Below, one piece after another: positions 1-7,798 of a stretch of 64,000 nucleotides of DNA. The notes beneath the pieces are model-generated. The model was not told where the DNA came from. It did no database searches and saw nothing but the letters and a program-made list of their open reading frames with translations. Made by a program: the position numbers and the translations under genes. Each line of letters starts with the position of its first letter. The stretch's first letter is position 1. Where the stretch lies: the NCBI RefSeq assembly GCF_003050935.1, contig NZ_QAOX01000004.1:1-64000 (forward strand), given 5' to 3'. Source of the DNA: Luteibacter sp. OK325 (GTDB lineage Bacteria > Pseudomonadota > Gammaproteobacteria > Xanthomonadales > Rhodanobacteraceae).

Positions 1-142
1 CGCAGGCCACATAAGACATGGGCCGCGAAGCGGTCTTCCGAACCGAGCGCGGAGGACTGTCTGAGCAGCGAGGGTGGGCACCGAAGGCTCTGCGCTGCTA
101 CGTCACCGAACGCAGCGACGTCCCCGGAATTCCGCGATGAAC
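1..142. repeat. Right part of a MITE-like element plus its shared flank
   Basis: Positions 1-90 match the right part of the element at 6583-6723 and end in the same terminal sequence (69-90, GAGGGTGGGCACCGAAGG core). The next ~52 bases (91-142) also match 6724-6776. The left end of the element lies outside the window. The stretch sits directly beyond the terminator of the THX gene, just as the other copy sits beyond the accD-side terminator. No coding potential is credible here. Confidence 0.75.
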
Positions 143-148
143 CAACAA

Positions 149-171
149 AAAGCCCCGCAATGCGGGGCTTC
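149..171 (-). terminator. Rho-independent terminator of the THX gene
   Basis: The hairpin AAGCCCCGCA / TGCGGGGCTT is followed, in the minus-strand direction, by a T-run (the A-run at 146-151 on the plus strand). It lies 23 bases past the THX stop codon. Confidence 0.85.
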
Positions 172-193
172 TCATCTCACGCTACAAAGGCAA

Positions 194-361
194 TCAAGCC
201 TTCTTGCGCGGGGCCGCCTTCTTGGCAGCGGCAGCGGCCGGCTTTGCGGCGGCCGGCTTTGCAACGGCTGCACCGCTGACAACGTCAACGTGCGGACGAG
301 CATTGCCATAGCTGGAACGGTTGATCTTGCCGCGACGAGTGCGGCGATCGCCCTTGCCCAT
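194..361 (-). CDS. 30S ribosomal protein THX (bTHX family)
   Basis: A 55-residue, very basic protein beginning MGKGDRRTRRGKINRSSYG, the hallmark of the Thx family, which binds near the head of the 30S subunit. The C-terminal half is a low-complexity Ala/Lys/Pro tail (repeated AAAKPA-type units) longer than in Thermus Thx, as is usual for proteobacterial members. I chose the ATG at 361 rather than upstream codons because the family starts at MGKGD and an AAGGAG ribosome binding site lies 6-12 bases upstream. A strong terminator follows, so it is probably monocistronic or the last gene after the CDF pump gene. Confidence 0.88.
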   Translation of the reverse strand: MGKGDRRTRRGKINRSSYGNARPHVDVVSGAAVAKPAAAKPAAAAAKKAAPRKKA

Positions 362-445
362 GGGAAACTCCTTGATTCTGAAAAATGAAGAGGAACGGCC
401 GGCCATCGTATCAGCGGCGGCGCAAATGGCAAGCCTGAGGGCTGT

Positions 446-1411
446 TCAGTGAACGCGCTGGCTGCCCTTGCCGCAGCCTTCGAGCTCGTCCGGACAGGGG
501 CCCGGGTCGAACTGGACGGTGACATGGCCCACCTGCCAACGCTCGACCAGCATGGTCTTGATGGCGGTGAGACAGCGCGACTGATCCGCGCCGGGCCTCA
601 GTTCGGCATGCAGCGTGGCCATCCGCGCGCCGGCGGTGACCTGCCAGACATGCACGTGATGGATGTCCAGGATGTTCTCATCGGCCTCGCGAAGGCCCTT
701 TTCGATGTCGACCAGATGCACGCCCTCAGGCGTGCCCTCCAGCAGGATATGGCCCGAGCGACGCAGCAGCGACCACGCGCTGCGCAGGATCAGCAGCGAA
801 ACCAGGATCGACAGCAGCGGGTCCGCCCATAGCCAGCCCGCCCAACGCACGGCGAGCGCAGCGAGCACCGCGGCCACCGAGCCAAGCAGGTCGCCGAGGA
901 CATGCAGGCTCGCGCCTGCGATATTCACGTCGTCGGGGTCGTGTCCATGCAGCGTGCGCAGCACCACCACGTTGGCCACCAGGCCAATCACCGCCACCAC
1001 CAGCATCACGCCGGAGAGAATGGGCTGCGGATCGAACAGGCGCTGCACGGCCTCCACAACGATGAAGGCGACCAGGGCGAACTGGGTCAGCGCATTCACG
1101 AAGCCGGCAAGCACCTCGATGCGGCCGTAGCCGAAGCTACGCCTCGCGTCGGCGGGCCGGGCGGCGAAACGTGCACCGAGGAAGGCGAGCAACAGGGCCA
1201 GTGCGTCCACCAGCATGTGACCGGCGTCGGCCAGCAGGGCCAGCGATCCGGAGACCAGGCCACCGGCCGCTTCCACCACCAGCATGAGCAAGGTCAGGAC
1301 GAAAGCGAACAGCAGCTTCTTCTCGCTGCTCCCTTCGGAGTGGCTGTGGCCGTGCGCGTGCACCTCACCGTGCGAATGGCCGGCGTGGGCGTGGGAGTGG
1401 TCGTGTGCCAT
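446..1411 (-). CDS. CDF-family Zn2+/divalent cation efflux transporter
   Basis: A 321-residue inner-membrane cation diffusion facilitator that should export Zn2+ (or Cd/Co) in exchange for protons. The N-terminus is a His-rich metal-binding segment (AHDHSHAHAGHSHGEVHAHG). Six membrane segments follow. The TM2 site HMLVD (about residues 65-69) and the TM5 site HVLGD both have the HxxxD form typical of zinc-preferring CDFs. The cytoplasmic C-terminal domain starts near residue 215 (LLEGTPEGVHLVDIEKGL). The start is the ATG at 1411; a TTG two codons upstream is possible. It lies 36 bases after the MerC-like gene and downstream of the Zur-like operator, which supports a zinc role. Confidence 0.9.
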   Translation of the reverse strand: MAHDHSHAHAGHSHGEVHAHGHSHSEGSSEKKLLFAFVLTLLMLVVEAAGGLVSGSLALLADAGHMLVDALALLLAFLGARFAARPADARRSFGYGRIEVLAGFVNALTQFALVAFIVVEAVQRLFDPQPILSGVMLVVAVIGLVANVVVLRTLHGHDPDDVNIAGASLHVLGDLLGSVAAVLAALAVRWAGWLWADPLLSILVSLLILRSAWSLLRRSGHILLEGTPEGVHLVDIEKGLREADENILDIHHVHVWQVTAGARMATLHAELRPGADQSRCLTAIKTMLVERWQVGHVTVQFDPGPCPDELEGCGKGSQRVH

Positions 1412-1447
1412 GCGCAAAGGCTAGGTAATCGTGCCGCGGTTACACAA

Positions 1448-1915
1448 TCACGGGTGCGCGCAGGACGGGCCGTGGATATGGCCCGCGTGCTCACTGCGGT
1501 CCACCCGCAGGTTGACGAAATGCGCCGAGGCCAGCAGGAAACCGCCGCAGGTGACAAGCACGCTATGGACGATAAGCGAGTCGCTGTGCAGGAAAGTCAC
1601 GCCCAGCACCAGCAGCATCAAGCCCGGTGTCGCCAGGACCAACGGCAGGCGGCGGCGATGCCGGCGGAAGCCAGAAATGAGTGCCGCACTGGCCAGAACG
1701 CAGGCAAATGCCACGAAACCGGTTTCGAAGCGGTGATCGGCCAGGAAAGAAAGGCCGAGTACGGGCAGCAGGGCCAGCACGAACGGCAGCGCGGCACAGT
1801 GGATCGCACACAGGAACGACGCCAGCGCACCGACCCGATCGGCCGCATGCCACCAACGGCGGGGCGTTTCGGGATCGACGGGGGATTCGATGGGGAAATC
1901 GGTCATGGGATACAT
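1448..1915 (-). CDS. MerC-domain membrane protein
   Basis: A protein of about 155 residues with four hydrophobic segments and the MerC-family signature DRVGALASFLCAIHCAALP, in which two cysteines (CAIHC) sit in the first membrane helix. MerC proteins carry thiophilic metals across the inner membrane. Here the context is zinc: the gene lies between zur and a CDF pump and directly after a Zur-like operator. The C-terminus ends in a His/Cys-rich tail (EHAGHIHGPSCAHP). The start could be the ATG at 1915 or the one at 1906; neither has a strong ribosome binding site. The metal is inferred from context only. Confidence 0.8.
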   Translation of the reverse strand: MYPMTDFPIESPVDPETPRRWWHAADRVGALASFLCAIHCAALPFVLALLPVLGLSFLADHRFETGFVAFACVLASAALISGFRRHRRRLPLVLATPGLMLLVLGVTFLHSDSLIVHSVLVTCGGFLLASAHFVNLRVDRSEHAGHIHGPSCAHP

Positions 1916-1946
1916 AGCGTGACTTCTTGCACGGGTGCAGGCAAGC

Positions 1947-1965
1947 AATGCTACTTTATAACATT
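1947..1965 (-). promoter_or_regulatory. Candidate Zur operator
   Basis: AATGCTACTTTATAACATT is an imperfect 19-base dyad (6 of 9 arm positions pair) resembling the gammaproteobacterial Zur box, whose ideal arms read AATGTTATA. It lies 32-50 bases upstream of the MerC-like gene and downstream of zur, so it could control the MerC-CDF pair separately from zur. The match is by eye. Confidence 0.6.
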
Positions 1966-1993
1966 CCGAAAGCCAAGAAAAACAGGACTCCCC

Positions 1994-2060
1994 GTAGGAG
2001 CCGCTTCAGCGGCGATAACCAGATTGCCCCACCCCATCGCCGGCATCGCCGGCTCCTACA
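1994..2060. repeat. REP pair (core classes GCTTCAGCGGC and GGCATCGCCGG)
   Basis: Two palindromic units in inverted orientation, bounded by GTAGGAGCCG on the left and CGGCTCCTAC on the right, fill the gap between zur and the Zur-like operator. Confidence 0.85.
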
Positions 2061-2066
2061 AAAAGC

Positions 2067-2540
2067 CTAGCGGCAGTTCTTGCAGATACCGTGAACTTCC
2101 AGGGTCTGCGCCTGCGGACGGAACCCCAGGGCCTTGGCCTGCACTTCGATCAGCTCCGCGACGCGCTCGTCGCAGACCTCCTGCGCGCACTGACACTTAT
2201 CGCAAATCAGGAAAGGCACCTGGTGCGACTCGGCCGGATGATGGCAGGACACGTACGCGTTTATCGACTCGAGTTTGTGGATGAAGCTGTTCTCAAGAAG
2301 GAAGTCGAGCGCCCGGTAGACCGTCGGCGGCGCGGCATTGCCGTGCTTCTCACGCAGCCGGTCCAGAAGGTCGTAGGCCTTAACGGGCTTGCCCGCACTC
2401 GCCACCAGCTCAAGGACTTCACGACGCAATGGAGTCAGCCTCAGGCCGCGCTCGTTTGAGGCATGCTCGACCGCCGCGACAAAGCTTCGCGCGTCGTCGT
2501 GGTGCTCGTGATCGTGTCGGTGGGCAGCGTGCGTGGTCAC
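2067..2540 (-). CDS. zur: Zinc uptake regulator Zur (Fur family)
   Basis: A 157-residue Fur-superfamily repressor. A His/Asp-rich N-terminus (AAHRHDHEHHDD) precedes the winged helix, which carries the Zur/Fur signature PPTVYRALDFLLE. Structural zinc cysteines are in ICDKCQC and HGICKNC, and the regulatory site is in the SCHHPAESHQ region. The translation start is GTG at 2540, supported by GAGGA about 8 bases upstream; the ATG two bases before it runs straight into a stop. Zur binds zinc and represses uptake genes, and in xanthomonads it also affects efflux. The neighbours are a MerC-like protein and a CDF pump, with a Zur-like box between. Confidence 0.9.
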   Translation of the reverse strand: MTTHAAHRHDHEHHDDARSFVAAVEHASNERGLRLTPLRREVLELVASAGKPVKAYDLLDRLREKHGNAAPPTVYRALDFLLENSFIHKLESINAYVSCHHPAESHQVPFLICDKCQCAQEVCDERVAELIEVQAKALGFRPQAQTLEVHGICKNCR

Positions 2541-2580
2541 ATCGAAATCCTCGTGTGCGTCAGTCTAACATGAGGCCACG

Positions 2581-2889
2581 TCAGCGCTTTTTCGAGCCCG
2601 GAAGGGGCGGAGGCAGCGGGCCGCCCCCGGGTGACTGTGAAGGCGGGACCCGCTTTGGCATGAAGGGAACGACCCAGCCGAACGGGCCCAGCACCAGTGC
2701 CGCGACGATGCCCGCCATGGTCCTGCCCCGCCACCAGCCCAGCAGCGCGCCGACCACGACGAAGAAGACCTGCCAGGCAATCAGGTTCCACCAGGGCACC
2801 AGCCCCATCAGATTGCTGAAGATGCGCAGGGACGCAGCAGGGTCATCGGGATCGACGCCCTGCATCGCCCTGGCGAGGAGCTCATCCAC
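2581..2889 (-). CDS. Small hypothetical membrane protein
   Basis: A 102-residue protein with two predicted membrane helices (about residues 32-50, [19 protein letters not shown], and 57-76) and a basic, Pro/Gly-rich cytoplasmic tail. It starts with GTG at 2889, overlapping the gltX stop by 8 bases, so translation is probably coupled to gltX. It ends about 40 bases before zur, so gltX, this gene, zur, the MerC gene and the CDF gene are co-oriented. I recognise no family and assign no function. Confidence 0.65.
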   Translation of the reverse strand: MDELLARAMQGVDPDDPAASLRIFSNLMGLVPWWNLIAWQVFFVVVGALLGWWRGRTMAGIVAALVLGPFGWVVPFMPKRVPPSQSPGGGPLPPPLPGSKKR

Positions 2890-4285
2890 GCGAGCGGGCG
2901 AGTGCCTCGTCGATACGCGAGATGGCGCCCTCGCGTCCGGCCAGGTAAATGGTGTGCTCGATCGAGGGCGAGACCTGAGTGCCCGTCATCGCCACACGCA
3001 GCGGCGCCGCGACCTTGCCCATGCCCAACTCCAGTGAAGCGGCCACGCGCTCCACCGCACCGTGGATAGCTTCCGGCGTCCACTCAGGTAGCGAGACCAT
3101 TTCCGCTTTCGCCGCATCGAGCGCGGCCGCCGCCGTCTCTGTGCGCAGGTGCTTCTCGACGGCCTTGTCGTCCCACTCGACGATCGGGCCGTACCAGATC
3201 TTCGCGCGCTCGGCCATTTCCTTGAACGTCTGCACGCGGTCGCGCAGCGCGACGACGACATCCGCCGGATTCGGGCCCTTCGACGCGTCGATGCCGGTCT
3301 TCTCCAGGTGCCAGGCCAGCTCCGGACCGAGCAGGGCCGGGTCATCCGTCTTCAGGTAGTGCTGGTTGAGCCAGGAAAGCTTGGTCACATCGAAACGCGA
3401 TGCCGCCTTGTTGACGTCGGCAACGTCGAACAGGGTCTTCATTTCGTCGACCGAGAAGATCTCCTTGTCACCATGCGACCAGCCCAGACGAACCAGATAG
3501 TTGAGCAGTGCGTGCGGCAGGAAACCGTCGTCGCGATACTGCATGACGCTCACTGCGCCGTGGCGCTTGGACAGCTTCTGGCCATCCGGACCGAGAATCA
3601 TCGGCAGGTGCGCGAACTCGGGCACGGTCGCACCGAGCGCCTTATAGATATTGATCTGGCGCGGTGTGTTGTTGACGTGGTCATCGCCACGGATCACTTC
3701 CGTGATACCCATGTCGATGTCGTCGACGACCACGGCGAAGTTGTAGGTCGGGAAGCCGTCCGAACGGAAGATGACGAGGTCGTCGAGCTCTTCGTTGGAC
3801 CACTCGATGCGTCCCTTCACCTTGTCCTCGAAAACGACGCTACCGGCGGCCGGATTCTTGAAACGGATCACCCGGTTTGGATCGTCGCGCATCGCCTCGT
3901 TGCGATCGCGGTAGTAGCCGTTGTAACGGGGCTTCACACCGGCCGCCATGGCGGCGTTGCGCATGGCCTCGATTTCTTCCTTGGTCTCGTAGGCGTAGTA
4001 GGCCTTGCCCTCACGCAGCAGCTGATCGGCCACTTCGCGGTAGCGGTCCATGCGAAGCGTCTGGTAGTACGGACCCTCGTCATGCACCAGGCCGAGCCAG
4101 GACATGCCGTCGAGGATGGCCTGCACGGCCTCCTGGGTTGACCGCTCGCGGTCGGTGTCCTCGATTCGCAGCACGAACTCGCCGCCGCGGCGGCGGGATT
4201 CCAGCCAGCAATACAGCGCGGTGCGGGCGCCGCCGATATGCAGGTAGCCGGTAGGACTGGGAGCGAAGCGGGTACGGACGGTCAT
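2882..4285 (-). CDS. gltX: Glutamate--tRNA ligase
   Basis: A 467-residue class I aminoacyl-tRNA synthetase that charges tRNA-Glu. The HIGH-type motif is YLHIGGART near residue 16 and the KMSKS-type motif is KLSKRHGAV near residue 235. Length and order (Rossmann catalytic domain, then helical anticodon-binding domain) are normal for bacterial GluRS. The ATG at 4285 begins the canonical [13 protein letters not shown]. It is divergent from the glycosyltransferase gene across 133 bases. Confidence 0.97.
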   Translation of the reverse strand: MTVRTRFAPSPTGYLHIGGARTALYCWLESRRRGGEFVLRIEDTDRERSTQEAVQAILDGMSWLGLVHDEGPYYQTLRMDRYREVADQLLREGKAYYAYETKEEIEAMRNAAMAAGVKPRYNGYYRDRNEAMRDDPNRVIRFKNPAAGSVVFEDKVKGRIEWSNEELDDLVIFRSDGFPTYNFAVVVDDIDMGITEVIRGDDHVNNTPRQINIYKALGATVPEFAHLPMILGPDGQKLSKRHGAVSVMQYRDDGFLPHALLNYLVRLGWSHGDKEIFSVDEMKTLFDVADVNKAASRFDVTKLSWLNQHYLKTDDPALLGPELAWHLEKTGIDASKGPNPADVVVALRDRVQTFKEMAERAKIWYGPIVEWDDKAVEKHLRTETAAAALDAAKAEMVSLPEWTPEAIHGAVERVAASLELGMGKVAAPLRVAMTGTQVSPSIEHTIYLAGREGAISRIDEALARSRG

Positions 4286-4418
4286 CGTGTAGGTCGTTCG
4301 GCAGGCAAGACCGCGATTTTAACCCAGCCCCGCTGTCATATGCCGGTCATGCCCCGATAACCGCCCGGACACGCCATTGCGCGAGCATGCGTCAAGCCAG
4401 GCCAGAAGGGGCACCGCC

Positions 4419-5579
4419 ATGCGAATCGGCATCGTCACCGAGACCTACGCACCGGACGTCAACGGCGTAGCCATTACCGTCCAGGCGCTTGCCCGCGGAC
4501 TCGTCCGGCGGGGCCACGCGGTCGACCTCATCCGGCCGATCCACCCGGATACGTCGCCACTGGCCGACGCGGGTATGGATGTTCTCGCGGTTGAAGGTGC
4601 CGCCCTGCCGCGGTATTCCAGCCTCCGCTTCGGCCTCCCTGCCCGCTTCCGCATCGAACGACGCTGGCGCGCGGACCGCCCTGACGCGATCTACGTGGCG
4701 ACGGAAGGCCCGCTCGGCTGGACCGCTGTCAGCGCTGCCCGTCGGCTCGGCATTCCCGTCGCCACCGGCTTCCACACCCGATTCGACTTCTACGTGGGCC
4801 ACTACGGCTTCGGCGCGCTGACGCCTTTCGTACGTCGTTACCTCGCCCGCTTCCATCGCCGGGCGCAGACCACTCTGGTGCCGACCGGCCAGCTCGCCGG
4901 CGAGCTCAACGACCTCGGCGTTCATGACGTACGCGTCCTGCGCCGCGGCGTCGACACCGCGCGCTTCCACCCGGAGCGTCGCGACGAGGCCCTGCGTGAC
5001 AGCTGGGGTGCCGGTACCGACGCGCCGGTGGTGCTCAGCGTCGGCCGCGTCGCGCCGGAGAAGAATCTCCACGTGGTGATCGACGCATACCGCGCGCTCG
5101 CGCGTCGGGTACCTCAGGCGCGTTGCGTCATCGTCGGCGACGGTCCGGGCCGGGCGGCACTCGAAGCGGCCAACCCGGATGTGATCTTCGCCGGGACGCG
5201 TCGGGGTGATGAACTAGCCGCGTATTACGCCAGCGCCGACCTCTTCGTCTTCCCCAGCCTCACGGAAACCTTCGGCAACGTCGTACTCGAGGCGATGGCG
5301 TCCGGCATACCCGTCGTTGCGTACGCGGAAGCCGCCGCGCGCGAGTTCATCCGCAATGGCCAGAACGGCATTCGCGTCGCGCCTGGCAACGAAGGCGGCC
5401 TCATCGAACGCGCCGCCACCCTCGGCGCGGATGCCACGGTACGCATGGCCATGGGGCACGCCGCGCGTGCCTCCGTCGCCGGCCTCTCATCCGAGTCGGT
5501 CGTCAACGAGTTCGAAACCATCATGCAATCCCTTTCCGAGGAGAGCGTCCATGAGCGCAGCACCGCCGTCGCCGCGTAG
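4419..5579 (+). CDS. GT4-family glycosyltransferase (MgtA/SqdX-like)
   Basis: A GT-B fold transferase of 386 residues. The N-terminal domain begins MRIGIVTETYAPDVNGVA, the pattern of GT4 enzymes that glycosylate lipid acceptors (SqdX, MgtA). The C-terminal nucleotide-sugar domain has SVGRVAPEKNLHVVIDAY and the E-x7-E type motif FPSLTETFGNVVLEAMASG. The ATG at 4419 is preferred over 4377 because of the family N-terminus and the AGAAGGGG ribosome binding site. The gene overlaps the PAP2 phosphatase by 29 bases. The pairing with a lipid phosphatase suggests synthesis of a glycolipid, but donor and acceptor are not readable from sequence. Confidence 0.85.
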   Translation: MRIGIVTETYAPDVNGVAITVQALARGLVRRGHAVDLIRPIHPDTSPLADAGMDVLAVEGAALPRYSSLRFGLPARFRIERRWRADRPDAIYVATEGPLGWTAVSAARRLGIPVATGFHTRFDFYVGHYGFGALTPFVRRYLARFHRRAQTTLVPTGQLAGELNDLGVHDVRVLRRGVDTARFHPERRDEALRDSWGAGTDAPVVLSVGRVAPEKNLHVVIDAYRALARRVPQARCVIVGDGPGRAALEAANPDVIFAGTRRGDELAAYYASADLFVFPSLTETFGNVVLEAMASGIPVVAYAEAAAREFIRNGQNGIRVAPGNEGGLIERAATLGADATVRMAMGHAARASVAGLSSESVVNEFETIMQSLSEESVHERSTAVAA

Positions 5580-6093
5580 GGCGAACCTCGACCGCCGCAT
5601 GTGCGTCGCCGCCAATCGCTGGGGCGCACGCCGGGCCATCGGCATCTTCTTCGGCGCCATTAGTCGACTGGGCGACGGCGTCTTCTGGTACTCGCTGATG
5701 ACCGTTATCGCCCTCGTCGGCGGCTGGCATGGTGTCGCTGTCGCCGTCCAGATGGCCGTGACCGGCCTGACCGCGCTGATGCTCTACCGCGTCCTCAAGC
5801 GCTGGACGCGCCGTCCGCGCCCGTTCCGCACCTGCCCCGGCGTGATCGCCCACGTGCCGCCACTCGACGAGTTCAGCTTCCCCTCCGGCCACACCCTGCA
5901 GGCCGTTGCGTTCACCGTTGTCGCCGTCGCGCACTACCCGATCCTCGCGCCCTTCCTCATCGGCTTCGCCGCGCTCGTCGGTGCCTCGCGCGTGGTGCTC
6001 GGCCTGCATTATCCGAGCGACGTACTGGCTGCGACGGTGATCGGTGCGGGCCTTGGCACGCTGTCGCTGTGGGCGGAACGCGTGCTGGTCTAA
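5551..6093 (+). CDS. PAP2-family lipid phosphatase
   Basis: A 180-residue integral membrane phosphatase with the three PAP2 motifs in order: KRWTRRPRP (KX6RP), PSGH, and SRVVLGLHYPSD (SRX5HX3D). Such enzymes dephosphorylate phosphatidic acid, undecaprenyl pyrophosphate or phosphatidylglycerophosphate at the membrane surface. The ATG at 5551 has a GAGGAGAG ribosome binding site lying inside the 3' end of the glycosyltransferase gene, and the two reading frames overlap by 29 bases, so expression is coupled. Confidence 0.88.
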   Translation: MSAAPPSPRRANLDRRMCVAANRWGARRAIGIFFGAISRLGDGVFWYSLMTVIALVGGWHGVAVAVQMAVTGLTALMLYRVLKRWTRRPRPFRTCPGVIAHVPPLDEFSFPSGHTLQAVAFTVVAVAHYPILAPFLIGFAALVGASRVVLGLHYPSDVLAATVIGAGLGTLSLWAERVLV

Positions 6094-6232
6094 AAAGAAC
6101 GGTCCATCGTGGATTACCGGGCCCGGGCGCCCGGCTTTCAGCCCGGGCATTCTTTACCTCGCACATGGCTCGCCGTCGGCCTCGCGGGGCTCTGCTGCGC
6201 CATCGCTCTTTACACTCGGGCGCTTCGCGGGG
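6094..6232. other. Gene-free spacer with a GC-rich hairpin
   Basis: No credible coding sequence. Two GCCCGGGC octamers at 6121-6128 and 6141-6148, with ATTCTTT following, could act as the terminator of the GT/PAP2 pair. The rest shows nothing recognisable up to the first MITE-like element. Confidence 0.45.
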
Positions 6233-6374
6233 GAGACCTTGGTGCCCACCCTCGCTGCTCAGACAGTCCTCCGCGTTCGAGAAGGAAAGACCGCTGACGC
6301 GGCCCATGTATCTATCTGGCCTACGGCCGCTCCACTTGTGCGGAACTCGCCTCGAGGGTGGACACCAAGGTCTC
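6233..6374. mobile_element. MITE-like element, copy A (142 bp)
   Basis: Ends at 6233-6254 and 6353-6374 are 22-base inverted repeats with one mismatch (inner part CACCCTCG / CGAGGGTG). The interior contains blocks CTGCTCAGACAGTCCTCCGCG (in part) and CCGCTCCACTTGTGCGGAAC, which recur as their reverse complement in copy B at 6583-6723. There is no coding capacity. Non-autonomous mobility is inferred from the terminal repeats and copy number. Confidence 0.7.
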
Positions 6375-6582
6375 TCACGACGATACGGTTGAGTGGAAGG
6401 AGAGCCGTGGCGTGGCGCCGTCGTCGGCCCCGTCGGCTCCCGGAACACCAGGGCGAAGCGGACGCGGTTGCGCTACCCGGTTGCCGAACACCTTCCTCGC
6501 GCCTTTGCCTGCGTGCCTGTGTGCCTGCCGGCGATGCGGCCGCTCGCTCTGGCTCGACCCACGCGAACCTCAGGGCTCGGGA
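6375..6582. other. 208-bp segment between two inverted MITE-like copies
   Basis: Open frames run through it on both strands, but their products are Arg/Ala-rich without family features and they extend from the repeats; I regard them as spurious. With the flanking copies the whole unit (6233-6723) resembles a composite element. Confidence 0.45.
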
Positions 6583-6723
6583 GAGCCTTCGGTGCCCACC
6601 CTCGAGGCGAGTTCCGCACAAGTGGAGCGGCCGTAGGCCAATAAGAACACGGGCCGCGCAGCGGCCTTTCCGCTACGAAACGCGGAGGACTGTCTGAGCA
6701 GCGAGGGTGGGCACCGAAGGCTC
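6583..6723. mobile_element. MITE-like element, copy B (141 bp)
   Basis: Perfect 22-base terminal inverted repeats lie at 6583-6604 and 6702-6723 (CCTTCGGTGCCCACC at the left end). The interior is the reverse complement of copy A's interior in its main blocks. The last ~100 bases also match positions 1-90. The shared flank 6724-6776 continues up to the accD-side terminator. Confidence 0.75.
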
Positions 6724-6781
6724 TGCGCTGCTACGTCCACGCCCGCAGCGACGTCCCCGGAATTCCGCGATGAACCTAAAA

Positions 6782-6805
6782 AAAGCCCGACCTGAGTCGG
6801 GCTTG
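6782..6805 (-). terminator. Rho-independent terminator beyond accD
   Basis: The hairpin AAGCCCGAC CTGA GTCGGGCTT is followed on the minus strand by a T-run. It is about 80 bases past the accD stop and ends the long trp/fimV/aroC gene block. A degenerate REP unit lies between at 6859-6880. Confidence 0.85.
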
Positions 6806-6858
6806 CTTGCTCGGCGATAGCACGCTGTTGCGGCGAAAGGTTTTGGCAACGTGGATGT

Positions 6859-6880
6859 CGCCGCTAAAGCGGCTCCCACA
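6859..6880. repeat. Single degenerate REP unit
   Basis: CGCCGCTAAAGCGGCTCCCACA is one unit of the GCTTCAGCGGC class with a changed loop, just beyond the accD stop codon. Confidence 0.75.
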
Positions 6881-6882
6881 TA

Positions 6883-7761
6883 TCACGCCGCGGCGCGCGG
6901 CGCCTTTTCCATGATGCCGAGCATCGCGCCGAGCTTGTCGCGCATTTCGCGGCGGTCGACGATGACGTCGATGGCGCCGTGCTCGACGAGGAAGTCGGGA
7001 CGCTGGAAGCCTTCGGGCAAGGTCTCACGCACCGTCTGTTCGATGACGCGCGGACCGGCGAAGCCGATCAGGGCCTTCGGCTCGGCAACATTGATGTCAC
7101 CCAGCATGCCCAGACTGGCCGACACGCCACCGGTGGTCGGATGCGTGAGTACCGAGATGTACGGCACGCCGGCGTCGCGCATACGCGCCAGCGCAGCCGA
7201 GGTCTTCGCCATCTGCATCAGTGAGAACAGGCCTTCCTGCATGCGTGCGCCACCAGTGGCGGCGAAGCAGACCAGGGCACTGTTTTCGGCCAGGGCGCGC
7301 TCCGCGGCGCGGGCGAACTTCTCGCCGACCACTGAGCCCATCGAGCCGCCCATGAAGGCAAACTCGAACGCCACCGACACCACCGGACGATCCAGCAGGC
7401 GGCCGGACATCGCGATGAGCGCATCCTTCTCGCCCGTAGCCTTCTGCGCCGCGGCGACGCGGTCCTTGTACTTCTTCTGGTCCTTGAACTTCAGCGCGTC
7501 GACCGCTTCCATCTTCGCCCACAGCTCGGTGGTGCTGCCTTCGTCGAAGAATGCATTCAGGCGGACACGCGCGCTGATCGCATGGTGGTGGCCGCACTTG
7601 GGGCAGACCATCAGCGATTTTTCGAGCTCCGGCTTATAGAGGACGGTGCCGCAACCGGCACACTTTTCCCACACGCCTTCAGGCACCTTGCCCTTGTTGT
7701 CGCCGGCCGCGCGCTGCTGCGCGCGGGTCTTCGGCGTCATGATTTTCTGCAGCCAGTTCAT
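6883..7761 (-). CDS. accD: Acetyl-CoA carboxylase carboxyltransferase subunit beta
   Basis: A 292-residue beta subunit of the carboxyltransferase that makes malonyl-CoA for fatty acid synthesis with AccA. The N-terminal four-cysteine zinc ribbon is visible ([16 protein letters not shown], then VCPKCGHH). The crotonase-fold core carries [15 protein letters not shown]. Length is standard. It is the last gene of the block, 37 bases after trpA, matching the trpF-trpB-trpA-accD order of xanthomonads. Confidence 0.96.
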   Translation of the reverse strand: MNWLQKIMTPKTRAQQRAAGDNKGKVPEGVWEKCAGCGTVLYKPELEKSLMVCPKCGHHHAISARVRLNAFFDEGSTTELWAKMEAVDALKFKDQKKYKDRVAAAQKATGEKDALIAMSGRLLDRPVVSVAFEFAFMGGSMGSVVGEKFARAAERALAENSALVCFAATGGARMQEGLFSLMQMAKTSAALARMRDAGVPYISVLTHPTTGGVSASLGMLGDINVAEPKALIGFAGPRVIEQTVRETLPEGFQRPDFLVEHGAIDVIVDRREMRDKLGAMLGIMEKAPRAAA

Positions 7762-7798
7762 CGTTCTCTCCGTGGATCCGTTCTAACGCAACGGCCGT

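Noticed and set aside
1448-1915. Mercury resistance operon
   Set aside because: MerC-like protein only; no merR, merT, merP or merA nearby, and the surrounding genes are zinc-related.
902-2284. A 460-codon plus-strand frame opposite the CDF and MerC genes
   Set aside because: It is the antisense shadow of high-GC genes with clear family matches; its product is Gln/His/Arg-rich without domains.
6259-6697. Several open frames of 80-217 codons on both strands across the repeat region
   Set aside because: They run through the MITE-like repeats, give Arg/Ala-rich products without domains, and have no ribosome binding sites.
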